Source of the DNA: Callipepla californica brunnescens
Lineage: Eukaryota; Chordata; Aves; Galliformes; Odontophoridae
NCBI GenBank assembly: GCA_023055505.1
Contig: JALIRH010000039.1
Location: 4,840,505 to 4,904,504 of the forward strand
Direction of reading: 5' to 3'
Length of the DNA stretch: 64,000 nucleotides
Below the pieces are notes generated by a model, which did no database searches, was not told where the DNA came from, and was given only the letters and a program-made list of their open reading frames with translations. Of the stretch, positions 51,067 through 61,857 are shown piece after piece (position 1 is the stretch's first letter; each line of letters starts with the position of its first letter). The translations under genes were made by a program, and so were the position numbers.

Positions 51067-52599
51067 CACTAAGGCGTGTTGGGACTTAAACCTTTACAGG
51101 GAAAAATCAGCATCGTTTCATGTATTCTAGAGCATATACTTAATAAATCACTCTGTGATCAGACAGCAGTAACATATCTTTTGTTTTTAAAAGGTGTCAA
51201 GCTCTGGAACTTAATTTTCTGTGACTGCACACTGTGAAAGGACCATCAGGTATATCTGCTTGAATCGTCTGTGAGCTGCAAAGAAAACCCAAAACTCAGA
51301 AATAAAAGCTGCTTGCTCGAGAAAGCCATTTTGATCATTTTCAGCTCTGCGTCTTTAGATATTTCAGGCGGGTTTTGTTTACAGAGTGCAGAAGGGATGG
51401 GGCCTCACCCAAGCTCCTCTCCACAAAGCACTGCTGGTGCTGTCAGTGCACAGGGACGTTGCTCACCCGGGGCTGCCATCCCCCTCCACATAGGATGTCT
51501 TTAGAAGGGTTACCAGAGAAATGCAGCTCCCAGAACACAACCTGTGGCCCCGTGCTCTCAGCAGCTTACAGCATAGCGAGCTGTTCTTCTCGTATCACAT
51601 ATGTGATAACTTTCTCCCCCCACGTGTGCTCTCTCTAAAGCTGAGCAGACGACCTGGGATGAATGCAGAAAGGTGCAGGACACAGTTCATACACCCAAAA
51701 AACAAGTGGCTCCTAACATCAGCTCGTTGTAGCAAACTGCTGCGTTGCAGACAGAATTCCTTCAGACTCAAACCGGCACTGAACCGAACAGCGCTGGGAC
51801 AGCACAGATCAATCACAGATCCATCCCACTGGCTTTACCTCACCTGAGCGCCTGGAGGCTTCTACCGGAAACCTCGGCACTTAAAGGAGGTTTCATCCCT
51901 CATTTCTGGTAAAGATGATGAAAAGTGAACGTGGGGACCGGGGCTGGAGCAGGCAGGCTCCGCTCAGCCCCACACAGTGCTCCTGGCCACGCTCCGTGTG
52001 CTCTGACCCACAGGAGCAGCAGCTCTCCATCCCCGTGTGCCCTCAGCCCTCGGCCAGGAAAGCGCCGAGTCCCAGCCACGCGAAGGGCTCCCATATTCTG
52101 TCATAAATTATTAAAAAACAGTCGGCAGATAACTAACTCTCAGTGCACAGCTGATTGTGTGGGGCTCAGAGGTGCCTCCCTGCAGCCCTCGCTCCCGCAG
52201 CACAGGGAGGAGCAGAGCGGGCTGCCCGGCGATGGGGAGCCCACCTGTACCTGGAGGAGCCGAGAGGAGCTGGGCTCGGGGCTGGGAGCTGCTCCGCTCT
52301 GCCTGCTCATCACAGCAGCTCCACCAGCGTGCAGCGCTCCGGGAGCCAGCAGCACTGCTCCTCGTACACATCTACGTTACAGATGTGCGGTGAGGAGCGC
52401 GGCGATGTGCACCCACACAGACACACAGCCCTGCCCGGCCCCGCTTCTTCCGTGCGCTCTTCAGAAAGCGCTTCCCTGCGGGGACTCGCGCTCCCCCTTT
52501 CAAGCTGCATTACGAGCTACAAACGAACCAAACTCCTACTCGAGAGCAAGCCCGCAGAAGGCACAGGAAACCAAAGAAATTAATCGTAGCGCAGGAAGA
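51067..52599. other. Intronic sequence leading into the CpG island
   Basis: AT-rich to about 51900, then rising in GC and CpG. A 16-bp palindrome lies at 51593-51608. The plus-strand frame of 324 codons (51925-52899) runs into the island and shows no domain features. Confidence 0.5.
51593..51608. other. 16-bp perfect palindrome with CATATG core
   Basis: TATCACATATGTGATA is fully self-complementary and contains an E-box-type CATATG. It may bind a dimeric factor; a chance origin is also possible. Confidence 0.6.
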
Positions 52600-52683
52600 A
52601 TGAAAACCCACAGACGCATCGCCGTGCTGGCTCCCATCTCCCCGCCTGGTTCCGGAGCCGGGCAGCGGCCGCGCTCCGCCTGG

Positions 52684-52698
52684 CAGCAGCAGCAGCAG
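52684..52698. repeat. (CAG)5 microsatellite
   Basis: Five CAG units at the intron side of the CpG island. It is in a plus-strand open frame, but that frame is not supported as coding. Confidence 0.9.
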
Positions 52699-53344
52699 CT
52701 CGCTGCCGAGCTCAGGAACAGCCGCGATGTTCTAACCCCCAGAGCCCGCTCCCGTTTATGTAACCCACCCAGCCGCGCACACACTGAGTTCCCAACAAGC
52801 GCAGGCCCACAAATGGGCACCGATTCCGGCCGGCCCAGCACCGTACGGCGCAGCAACAAGGTGCTCCCGAGGGCAGCGTCCCCGCGTGCCCACGGCTGAG
52901 CCCGCGGCCCCGGGGCCGCACTCCGCGCGGTGCTCGCGGGGAAGGAGCGGGGCACGCGTGCACGGCGCTGACAGCGGCGGCTTCTCGGGAGCCGCTCCGG
53001 CGGCAATCCCGCGCTGTCCGTGGCCGCGGAGCCCCGCGGCGCCGCGCGGTTCGGAGCCGTTAAAGCCGCCCCGCAGCGCGGAGGGCCGAGGGACGCTCGG
53101 GCAGCTCCGCGCGGAGAGCGACAAAAGTGCGGGCACGGAGTTCCAGCGGGAACGCGATCGCGGCGCGGCGCGGAGGAGCGGCCGCAACCGCGCACGGATC
53201 GGGCGCAGCTCCGGGAGCGGCACGGCCGTGCGGGCGGGGAACGCTGCGGCGGCTCCGGGGCGGCTCGGGACGGCCCCGCGCTCCCCGGCCCTCAGCCCGC
53301 ACCCCCCAACCCCCCCCGACCTCCCTCCCAGCCCCCGTCCGCCC

Positions 53345-53356
53345 GCTCCTACCTGA
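53345..53356 (-). other. NEGR1: Splice donor of NEGR1 exon 1
   Basis: On the minus strand the exon ends TCAG at 53353 and the intron opens GTAGGAGC from 53352. This is a good U1 match (CAG followed by GTAGGA). The junction splits an arginine codon after its second base (phase 2). It falls exactly where the recognisable NEGR1 N-terminal homology ends, and the reading frame meets a TAG at 53351-53349 if read on. That agreement fixes the exon boundary. Confidence 0.92.
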
Positions 53357-53522
53357 GCACGGCCGTGTCCCCCTTCCGCACCACCAAGCTGTCCGCGGCC
53401 GCCCCGGGGAAGTCCCCTCCCGGCGCGGCTTGCCGCCCGGCGGGCAGCAGGCAGCAGAGGCCGAGCAGCACGGCCGCCAGCCACTGGTGGGAGCCCCCGG
53501 CGCCCCGCACCAGCGGCACCAT
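53353..53522 (-). CDS. NEGR1: NEGR1 (neuronal growth regulator 1 / neurotractin), coding part of exon 1
   Basis: This is the first coding exon of an IgLON-family cell-adhesion protein, which is GPI-anchored on the neuronal surface and affects neurite outgrowth and synapse formation. It encodes 56 full codons plus two bases of codon 57. Residues 1-13 are polar. Residues 14-27 (WLAAVLLGLCCLLP) form the signal-peptide core. Residues 44-57 (DSLVVRKGDTAVLR) are the first strands of Ig domain 1, just before the first Ig cysteine expected in exon 2. From memory, human NEGR1 shares the QWLAAVLL, LCCLLP and VRKGDTAVLR blocks. The relatives LSAMP, NTM and OPCML have VRQGD or VRQGE instead, so NEGR1 is the best member. 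The ATG at 53522-53520 is the first in-frame ATG after a TGA at 53882-53880, in a strong Kozak context (GCGGAGATGG). The exon ends CTCAG and is followed by GTAGGA. The later exons are outside the window. Confidence 0.95.
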
Positions 53523-53543
53523 CTCCGCGCTGCCCCTGGGCCC

Positions 53544-53561
53544 GGCGGCGGCGGCGGCGGC
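53544..53561. repeat. (GGC)6 tract in the NEGR1 5' leader
   Basis: Six GGC triplets on the plus strand, (GCC)6 in the sense of NEGR1, ending about 21 nt before the ATG. In the ATG frame it would read as alanines if translation began upstream. Confidence 0.92.
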
Positions 53562-53724
53562 CGAGCGCTGCCCGTGGGCTGCCCGCGGTCGGCGGCCGAG
53601 CGCGGCGCGTGGCTGCTCCCGGGCGGCCGCCGCACCATCTACCGGGCGGGCAGCGCGCCCGCTCTGCGCTCTGCGCTCTGCGCGCCGCGGCGGCGGCGGC
53701 GGGCGGCTCCAGGGCTGGCAGCGC

Positions 53725-53751
53725 GTTGCCACGCAGCCGTTGCCTGGCAAC
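53725..53751. promoter_or_regulatory. RFX-type X-box palindrome with an adjacent half-site
   Basis: The 13-mer GTTGCCTGGCAAC at 53739-53751 is a perfect match to the X-box consensus GTNRCC-N(0-3)-RGYAAC, with a one-base spacer. A further half-site GTTGCC lies at 53725-53730. The pair is about 217 bp upstream of the NEGR1 ATG, inside the CpG island. RFX factors bind such sites in promoters of ciliary and neuronal genes. Occupancy here is inferred. Confidence 0.6.
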
Positions 53752-53899
53752 CGTCCTGGCGGCGGCGGGAGCGCGCCTCGGCTCGGCCCGGCCCGGCCCG
53801 GCCTCGGGTCCCCGCTCGCAGCCCCCGCTCCCCCGGGGTTCGCCCGAGCAAGGCGCGGTGTCAGCGCTCTGTAACAACGTCACGAGCGGAGCTGAGCTG

Positions 53900-56800
53900 G
53901 GATCCATCAGATGGGACCCGAAGGGCGACGCCGCTCCGTGCAAAGCGTCCCGCCGCGGCTGCCCCGACATTGCTGAGCCTTAGGGCTTCGGGGTTCGTTT
54001 TCCAAGTGTTTGTGACAGCGCTTTGGAATGAGTTTGTGATCCTCAGTGATGTTCCTCAGACTTTGGGAAAAGGCCTTTCCCGGGTGCGATGCCCTCTGCA
54101 ATGCATGCAAAGAAGGCAGAGCTGCGGGGACACGGAGCTCACACGGCCCGGCCGCAACGTGCTGTGCTGCTGGGTCACCCGGCGTGGGGACAGCTGCCAC
54201 AGACCAGACCTGACTTTAGGGACAGCTCCGTGATCTTCAAGGAGTCACTCCATGTCATCTTTGCCCGACCTTAATGAACAATCGAATGATTTGCTCCTCT
54301 TCCAATCCGAAGGACGAAAGCCATTTCCTGTTCTATTAACTGCACAAAAGACCACGTAAATCTCAGTCGACAGTAGCCCCGATTACCTTTTGTATGGCTG
54401 CACTGCTTTTGGGCTCCCGCTCCTCAGCTTTCGTGCTGGTTGGTGACTGATGGCAAACAGAGCGGCCCAGGAGGTGGCAGCAGCCACAGCTGAGCATCCC
54501 CGCCTGCCCCCAGGCCCTGGAGGATGGCACAAAGCAGCGAGCTGGGAGCAGATGTGGGCACGGATGGAAAAGCGGTCCCATGAGGGAGGCCAGCTCTGCC
54601 TGGCTCTGCCTGCTCGGCGTGTGCTGCTGGGCCAGTGGATAGCGTCCTTCGGAAGATTTGTGCTTGTATGTTGTGTGCAAGCGTTCCTCTAACACTTTGC
54701 ACAAACACTCGAGGGTGGCTGACAGTTGTCACAGGGACTTTTTCTTCCTCTCCACCTCTTCTGGTGGCAGAGGAGCAGAGCTGAAGGGCTGGAGCCGTCC
54801 CATGAGCCCGGCGTGCCTGGTCAGCAGGGCGGGCACACCATCAGACCCAGTCGTGGTGTTCTTACAGAGCTCTGTGACAATCAGACAGGCCACTGCCGTG
54901 TGTACATTTCCTTTTGAGATACATTTTGGGATGTATTCCAGTATTCCCACCCAGTTGCTGGTTGTCTTTGGTCAACAGGAGCTGCTCGCCCTGCTCCTGC
55001 TTCCCCAGCGGACGGCAGGCAGCCTGGGAACTTTGGGAAACAACGTAGAAGAATGAACAGCACCAACCAACAGCAGCATGAAACAAGCATCCCCCTGCCC
55101 CCTCTCCTCTGTACTCTCAGCCAGATTTGTGTCTACATTCACAAATGCCTCGGAATTCTGGAACGATGGCCAAAGAACGTTACAAACTGACAGGTAATGA
55201 ATAACGCTTTCCCAAAAGTCATCCCAGCTCTCAAATTTTAATTGAGAAGCTCTGAGCGTGCTGTACAAACCTTCTCCAGTGACACTCTCTAATATTTCTG
55301 CTTTTTGCCTTTCTCTCCTGACACGAACACATCACACAATAGGAACAGCACTGCACCACTGTGCAGAGTCCCCCGAGCAGCACCCAGCCACTGCTCAGCG
55401 TCCTTCACAAGCGTCTCGGGTTGCCAAAATGGGAACGAACAACAGAAGGCACCAAATAATCTGTCAGCTAACGATACCAAAGAGCCCTCTGTGGTGTTTG
55501 TGCACAGCAACGCGCAGAGGATCTCCTTGAGCTGCGTTCCACGGCCACCACTCCCAGCCTGGAGAAGGTTGAAGGCAGGATGCGGCCCCTGGGAACTCCA
55601 TCCGAGGGGTGGGAGCAGGGAGAGCTGGGAAAGGGATCGACCTCAGAAAACACAGACACCGCTTCCATGTTTCCAATCAAAAACGTTCGTATACTTTCAA
55701 ACATATACCTTTCATTTTTAACTCCCTTATATGTGGGAAATGGAACTAATGGTTTTGTCAAGTGCCGAAATAACGGAGATGTCAGTCTAAATAAGTATCT
55801 CTCCCGCAGGTAATTCCGGGAGTCATGGCACTGAGGTGGGTGTTTCTTGCTGACACGGTTGAAAGCAAATGCTGAAATTTCCATAAAGTGCATTTTCCGT
55901 TTTCTGCACAGTCCAGAGCGTGGCCATGTCCAGGAGCGCTCCGTAAGGTACTCCACGTTATTTCCCATACTTCAAACGTAGGAAGGAGGCCGGCGTGCTG
56001 CCCCCTGAGCTGCACAGAGCGGCCCCACCAGCACCACAACGAGCAGACTCCAATATCTGGAGATTTGAGTCATCTTATCTGAGTTTTTAAGTCCTCAGAG
56101 CAGGCTGCAGAACAAGCTCAGCCCATACTCAGCGTCAGAAAATGCTTATTATGAAGAGGTCTCACAGGAGGAGCGAGCCTGCGATGCCTGCACGTGGAGC
56201 AGCAGCTCAGATCAGCCCTGCCAGGCACTGCACACACGGTGCTGCTGCTCCATGTTCCTCATGTCCGAGCAGACTGACCCACACCACATGCCACGTGTGA
56301 GGTGCTGCACGCTGAGGCCGTGAGCTGTAAACCATGACACCATCGGATGTCCATCAGTGGAGCAGGGACGCTCAACACGCAGAGAAAAGGCAGAATGATT
56401 TCTTTGTTAGCATTTGGAGAGGCAGCAGGAGGAGCAGCAGTGGCCCTGGGCCCTGCAATCAGCTCAAGGAGACACGGAGATCCCCAGAACTCGCAGTGCT
56501 GTGCTGAGACCCAGGCACTCCACCTGGAGGGGACGTGTGCTCCTGGGCTGGCTGGCTGGAGCAGTGCTGCGGGATAGGGCTGCATGCAGCACGGGGTTAT
56601 CAGCAACTGCAGTCGTATGTGGGTGAATGAAAACATTTTCTTCGCCATATGGTATACTATGGAAATAATTGCCAGATGACAGAAGCTCGCTAATATTGAT
56701 GCCAAATACATAGATAATACTGTCAACTCACAATCAGCCTACATTTCCCTATTTTTAATACATCCAAGCGCAGTTTGAAAATACCCACCAGAAGCTTCGT

Positions 56801-59800
56801 ACAGAAGAGCTCTGCAGAAAGCAGATGAAAAATGCACGGATGTGGTTTAACCGCTTGGAGCCCTTCGGATCACGGAGGACCATTGCACAGAGATCACTTG
56901 ACAGAAGCTGAAGACAAGTGGCGGGCACACAGCCACAGCCTCGTGGCAGCCACAGCCTCCTGGCAGCACCTCGTGTGCTGCTCCCCGGGGGCTGCCGGGG
57001 CCCCCCAGCCCCGCTCCCAGAGCAGGCAGGTCTGGAGCGTGTGCTGCAGGAGCCTGCAGCCCTCCCAGCTCAAAGCAGTTACGTGAGCGGCGCAATGTGC
57101 TTGCAAACAAATGCATGTGAGGCATTAGAGAAGTGCAGAACTGTTCTTGTTTTAAGTACCCCTGCTTCTGACAGGAGGCCGTCTTGTGAAATGAGCACTG
57201 TTACATATGTGATGTGTTCCAAACTTACAAACAAAGCGTGGCCGTTCCTTGGGTATTTTTCAGATGGGAGATGTGCGCAGGAGCCATTGCTGGAACTATC
57301 AGGTCTGAATCACATTTCCTAAGTGAGACATCCGTGCTTTACAGCAGCTTGCACTGGGATCCCTCGCAATCACAGCCAGAGTTTACAACTTGGAGCAGAC
57401 GGGATGTGCTGCGTGTCAGAGCTTAACAAGTGCGGACAACCCGCGAATCTGCGCTCGACAGCCCCGACTGTACTTCTGTGTTAGGATCCTGCTGCTCACC
57501 AGGGAGCATTTTGTCTAAATAACCTCCCACACTCACGCAGACATTTCAGGACTGGGAGAACGGCTGCCACACCTCACGGGATGGGCACACAGGCTGCACG
57601 AGCAGAGTGGGAGGGTTGGGACAGTCGGGCTGATGATACAATCCCCATTTGGGGCTGGCGGCAGGACAAAGCCCTCCCCCAGTACCACAGTTATCCCCTT
57701 GGCAAGGGATCCTTCCCCTCTGTTCTGAGGGATAATACAAAGGCCACTGATCACAGAGTATCACATAACCCAACTTGATAACCTGATTAATGTGCTGACT
57801 CCGTATCAGCCCTCTCTGTTCTCTGTTTGATTAACATGTATAATTTAGCTTACTCATTTAATCTCATTAATAAAATATCAGATGGGAAGTCTGTGTGGAT
57901 TGCATGTTTTCTCCCCAGGTATTAGGATTAAAAACCAAAGGAATCTCTAGATAGTGACTTTGTAAATCTCTAAGAGCTGTTACAAAGAAGTGCCTTATAG
58001 CACTTCCATAATTGATGCTCAAATCACAGCACTGCTGGAATCTGTAGGAAACAATATTTGCATATCAGTCACCCTTTCTGACTAATGATGGGGGTTTTGG
58101 AGCTGTTGAGGAGCGGCTGCAGTGGATGCAGCCCGACCACCAGGAAGGCTGGTCACTTTCCTGAGTGCCATTGACTGAAAATGCACCTGTTCCATTCAGC
58201 CTCAAGAGTGAGTGGAGTTATGACACCGCTGTAATGAACAACACAACGAAAATGAACCCGACTTTGGCTATGCTTATGGCCAAGGAAGGAAATGGAATTT
58301 CACAGTCACATTATCTTTCTGAGCAATAAAGAATTTGTCTGAGATTTAAGAGCAGAACAAACAAAGCCGCACAATACCACACAGTACCCACCACAAGGCG
58401 TGATTTATCTGGCCCATCTCGGGGCAGCCGTGTGGCTCAGTCCGTCCCCAATGCAGCATTTTAAAAAGATACGGTATCTGTCAAATAAATGGAAAGAACC
58501 GCGAGAAATGAACCACAATCTGCTTGGCTATGGCCAGCTTACAGAATAAGCTCCATGCATCAGAAACGTGCATCTTGCCAACGCACACGCTCTTCATTTC
58601 TGGCACACAACTCATCTGTGTGTGCACGCTTACGCACGCAAACATACGCTTCGTGCAGAGCGATTCGGAAGAAATACTGTGAACAAATTTTACTCGAATG
58701 TAACGTGGGGTCTACTACTGAGGGTGATACAGATAAAGCAATCTGTTTGCCAGGCTACGGTGTGAGGAAAAGCTTTTCAATGTTGTTTAAGCATTTTCAG
58801 TTGCTCCAAATGACCCGATCACTACTGCAGCACCGGCCAACAAAGCGCTCCCATGCAGATTCCTAAACAACCAATCTCAAGTTACAAGCAGAGGGTCTTT
58901 AAATGTAATCGAGATGGGCACTGTTATCCTAACAGTGAAAGTCTCTGTTGAGTGACTGAGAAGGTTTAAAATCACTGTGTTCCAACTGAAATATCGGCAT
59001 AATAATTCTGCCTGACCATAGCACCATGAAGAGTTTTGCATCGAGTGTAAACCTGTTAAGCTTCAGCATATTTTATCGTGGTGGTGTCATTTTGTTTTTA
59101 AGAGAAAGGCATGTCACCAGGCAAGTTTGTATTTTCACGTGCGTCTACCATGAACAAAACCTTTAGAAATGGTTCGTATGTGGATTTCAATTGCAACTGA
59201 AACAAAGATGAAGATCTAAATGATGGTATGTTTCCAGCGATGCCATAACATCAAGGAGTCAGATCAGTTCTTAGCGTTCCTCTTGAGAAATAACCTGCAA
59301 CATGAGCTTACGCCTTCTGAGACACCAAAACTCAATCTGAAATGCAAAAGAATGGAAAACTTTGCCTAAAAACATATTAAATATTAATTAAAAATACATA
59401 AACAAAAAGGATATGCCTGAGAATCTAAGATGCTTCTAGGTAGGTCGCTCCTATTGGAAATGTCAAACATTCAGCGCTTTTCTGGGGCAGCTCTGCTGCT
59501 GCTATTAGCCCTGGGTATGCTTTCAGTTAAAGCATCTTGATGGCATCTGAAACCTTTCCCATGCAACTGCTCGGAAGCAATGACCAGCGCTTCACATTTG
59601 CTTTCAAATACATGTTTTTCAGACCTGGGATCATTCTAGACTCGATTTTCCTCAAGTCTTTCCAGATTTCTTGTACCTATTTTGAAGTACGGAAACCCAC
59701 AGCATTGCACAGCAAGCTGTGCTGTAGCAGCAGCCTCAATACCACTACATCTCCTCTCTGTACTTTGGGTTCTCACCGTGTGCTTAGGGAATGGACATCT

Positions 59801-61833
59801 TCAGACACAAAACCAGCAGTAACTTTCTTTTTTTCATAGGCACATAAACTCAATTTAGAAGTCAAACTTCACTCAACCTGATTGGCTTGAAGAAAGGATT
59901 AGTGGTTTTCACAAGGAGTGCTTTTGGAAAGAGTCACGATGGGAGGATGAACTTGCGGCAGAAAGAGTGATCTCTAATGCATAGGTGAGCTAAACCTTGA
60001 CAAGAAAAAAGCAGAGACAATGGCAATGTGTAAGCAGTAATACGATGCAGACAGTGATACTGCACCTTCCACAGGCAAAGAGGGTTCTGACACTGGGGAC
60101 TGATGGATTGGCAAGAGAAGAACCAACCTAAACAATGTATAAAATAAGTGAAGTACTTAGAGCTGGAAGTAATCTAGGACTTATTTTCAAGGCCTAATTG
60201 CAATCCTAGAAATTCCAGTTACAGCTCATCCCCATGTGTGGAAACATTGAAGAACGAGTGGCTGTCACAGCTGCTGCAGCAACAGTGCACCTCCAGGAAA
60301 TGAAAACACTGGAAGTGTAGGAGAAGTGGGTTTGCCCGGGGCAAAATCTGGGAAATGATGTTCTAATTTTCATCATTTGTTAGTAATTAGTCAAGTGGCT
60401 GGAAATTACACCTCTGCTGCACAAGCAATGCTGTGTCATTCACACTCAATTCCCAGAAGTTAAGACATACCAGAAGCACAATAATCAGCACGTGGTTCCT
60501 AAATTGTCGGCACAGAAGAACAGGGATGTTTATTTGTGAAATTTAAATTGAAGGAACCACATCATCAGGAAACCCACAGCTATTAATGCCAGTGGAGAAA
60601 TTAACGTCCGTACAGTGAATTATGTGGAGGCCAGAGGAGGTGACAGGCTGGGCCAGCTCTGCGTGCCAGTGCACAGCTCAAGTGAGAAACACAGTAATGC
60701 TGTCCCAACTTATCAAGAAAGTTACGTTTCACTCCTCAGTTTATGACAGCCAGAAGGAAGGTCATACAGGGTAACAAAGTGTGTTCCAGGCCTTCTGCAA
60801 GGCCGTGGAGCAGCAAGTCATGACTATTTTGAGACAGTTCCTTCATTTTTCACGGGCTCCTTCCCTCAGCAGTAGGAGCAGTGCTCAGTGTCCCGATGCT
60901 GGCTGCTCTGCAAGACGACAAAGCCATGTCACAAATATCACCCTACGCAGGAGATGGGACAGATGAGCAGTGACACGTCTGCAGGGCGAAGTGCACACCC
61001 CAACTGTGCCACTCTACTTCATCCACGCTGCTGCTGCCGAGCAGCATCACGCACATTTTTCCCACTAACTTTAGAGAAGAGATGGTTGGGCTTTAAGCAA
61101 CAGAGTACTAAGAACATCCTCGCTCCATTAAACATGGATAGCAGCAAAGCTGAGCAAAGCTCCATTATACAGCACCTTCCAAAACCGTGAGCTGCAGCCC
61201 TTCTGTGGGGCTGCATCCCTCCTCCTGCAGGAGGACAGCTCTGCAGGAGCACCACATCCTGCGCTGCTGTACTGCAGGAGCCGCCTCCACTCACAAGAAA
61301 GAACAGCTTTCCAGTTTATGTTCTGCTAACTCACCCAAAATAAGCATATCAATCACGTATGATTAAGTTGTCAGCCCTTAAATTAGGGTGTTGTACTGCT
61401 TAAAAAAAGCGAATGTAAATACCAAATCAAAGCGGTGAGAACAAAGAAAAGGGTTCTAGCTGTGATTTTTATAGCCAGAGAAAAACCAGGCTGCTTACCT
61501 TCCTCATTATTCTAGTTAAAAGCTGAAACTTGGTTAACGTTCCAGCTGAATAAATCCAAAGCTTATTTGATAGCAGACGTTTAAATCTACCATTTGTGAC
61601 TATGGAAGTGATCCGAGCACAATGCAGTCACTGCAGTTTACTTATGAAATACTAAAGTCACCAGTGATTATCAACAGCCAACGTTGTGAAGATACTGAAA
61701 CACGAAATCCCATTTCCAAAGGCAGCACAGAGCAATTCAGTGGGAAGTGCAGACATGGAAGGCAGGTCCAAGCAATAGAGCTGCCTTACAACTTCATGGA
61801 AATTGATTTCAACAAAGTCAGGTGTTGGATTTA
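53900..61833. other. 5' flank of NEGR1, no recognised gene
   Basis: CpG density falls off by about 54000. AT-rich blocks at 57770-57900, 58890-59250, 59340-59400 and 60480-60620 are motif-rich. Frames at 54658-55056, 55305-55721 and 58489-58866 are under 140 codons and have no recognisable domains. No CR1 copy was recognised here, unlike the intron side. Confidence 0.5.
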
Positions 61834-61857
61834 AATAATAATAATAATAATAATAAT
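61834..61857. repeat. (AAT)8 microsatellite
   Basis: Eight AAT units in an AT-rich context. Likely length-polymorphic. Confidence 0.94.

Larger units (their letters stand above)
1..53352 (-). other. NEGR1: NEGR1 intron 1, proximal part
   Basis: No IgLON exon 2 is recognisable on the minus strand (it should encode the block after TAVLR with the first Ig-domain cysteine), and no other gene is recognisable on either strand. The interval is therefore the donor-proximal part of intron 1, which is known to be very large in vertebrate NEGR1. It holds CR1 fragments, one unnamed repeat in two copies, simple repeats and AT-rich blocks that may be enhancers, each listed separately. Frames inside it are short and lack domain signatures. 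Confidence 0.85.
53523..53870 (-). other. NEGR1: NEGR1 5' UTR / core promoter with GC-rich micro-repeats
   Basis: Upstream of the start codon the minus strand is a run of short GC-rich repeats: six GCC triplets at 53544-53561 (about 22-39 nt before the ATG), (GCTCTGC)3 on the plus strand at 53661-53681, (CGG)4 at 53688-53699 and (CGGCC)4 at 53784-53803. The frame that leads into the NEGR1 ATG stays open back to a TGA at 53882-53880 without another ATG. An N-terminal extension would therefore need a non-AUG start. How much of this is transcribed is unknown. Confidence 0.7.
52600..53900. promoter_or_regulatory. NEGR1: CpG island and TATA-less promoter region of NEGR1
   Basis: CpG dinucleotides are rare elsewhere in the window but very dense here, above all between about 52870 and 53870. 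The block covers the proximal intron, the coding exon, the 5' UTR and the likely promoter. GC boxes (GGGCGG) lie at 53644-53649 and 53701-53706. I see no TATA box at a plausible distance, as is usual for CpG-island promoters. The transcription start cannot be fixed from sequence alone; I expect it between 53550 and 53870 on the minus strand. The long open frames on both strands here (for example 52756-53970 minus and 53127-54233 plus) result from GC-rich sequence being poor in stop codons and are not genes. Confidence 0.88.

Noticed and set aside
51925..52899. A 324-codon plus-strand frame entering the CpG island
   Set aside because: Low-complexity composition with a CAG tract, no homology recognised, and other long frames overlapping it.
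52756..53970. A 404-codon minus-strand open frame across the CpG island
   Set aside because: It overlaps the NEGR1 exon in another frame, is alanine-, arginine- and proline-rich, and exists because GC-rich DNA has few stops. No domain is visible.
53127..54233. A 368-codon plus-strand open frame opposite NEGR1
   Set aside because: It is antisense to the real exon, with the same low-stop GC composition and no recognisable domain or signal.
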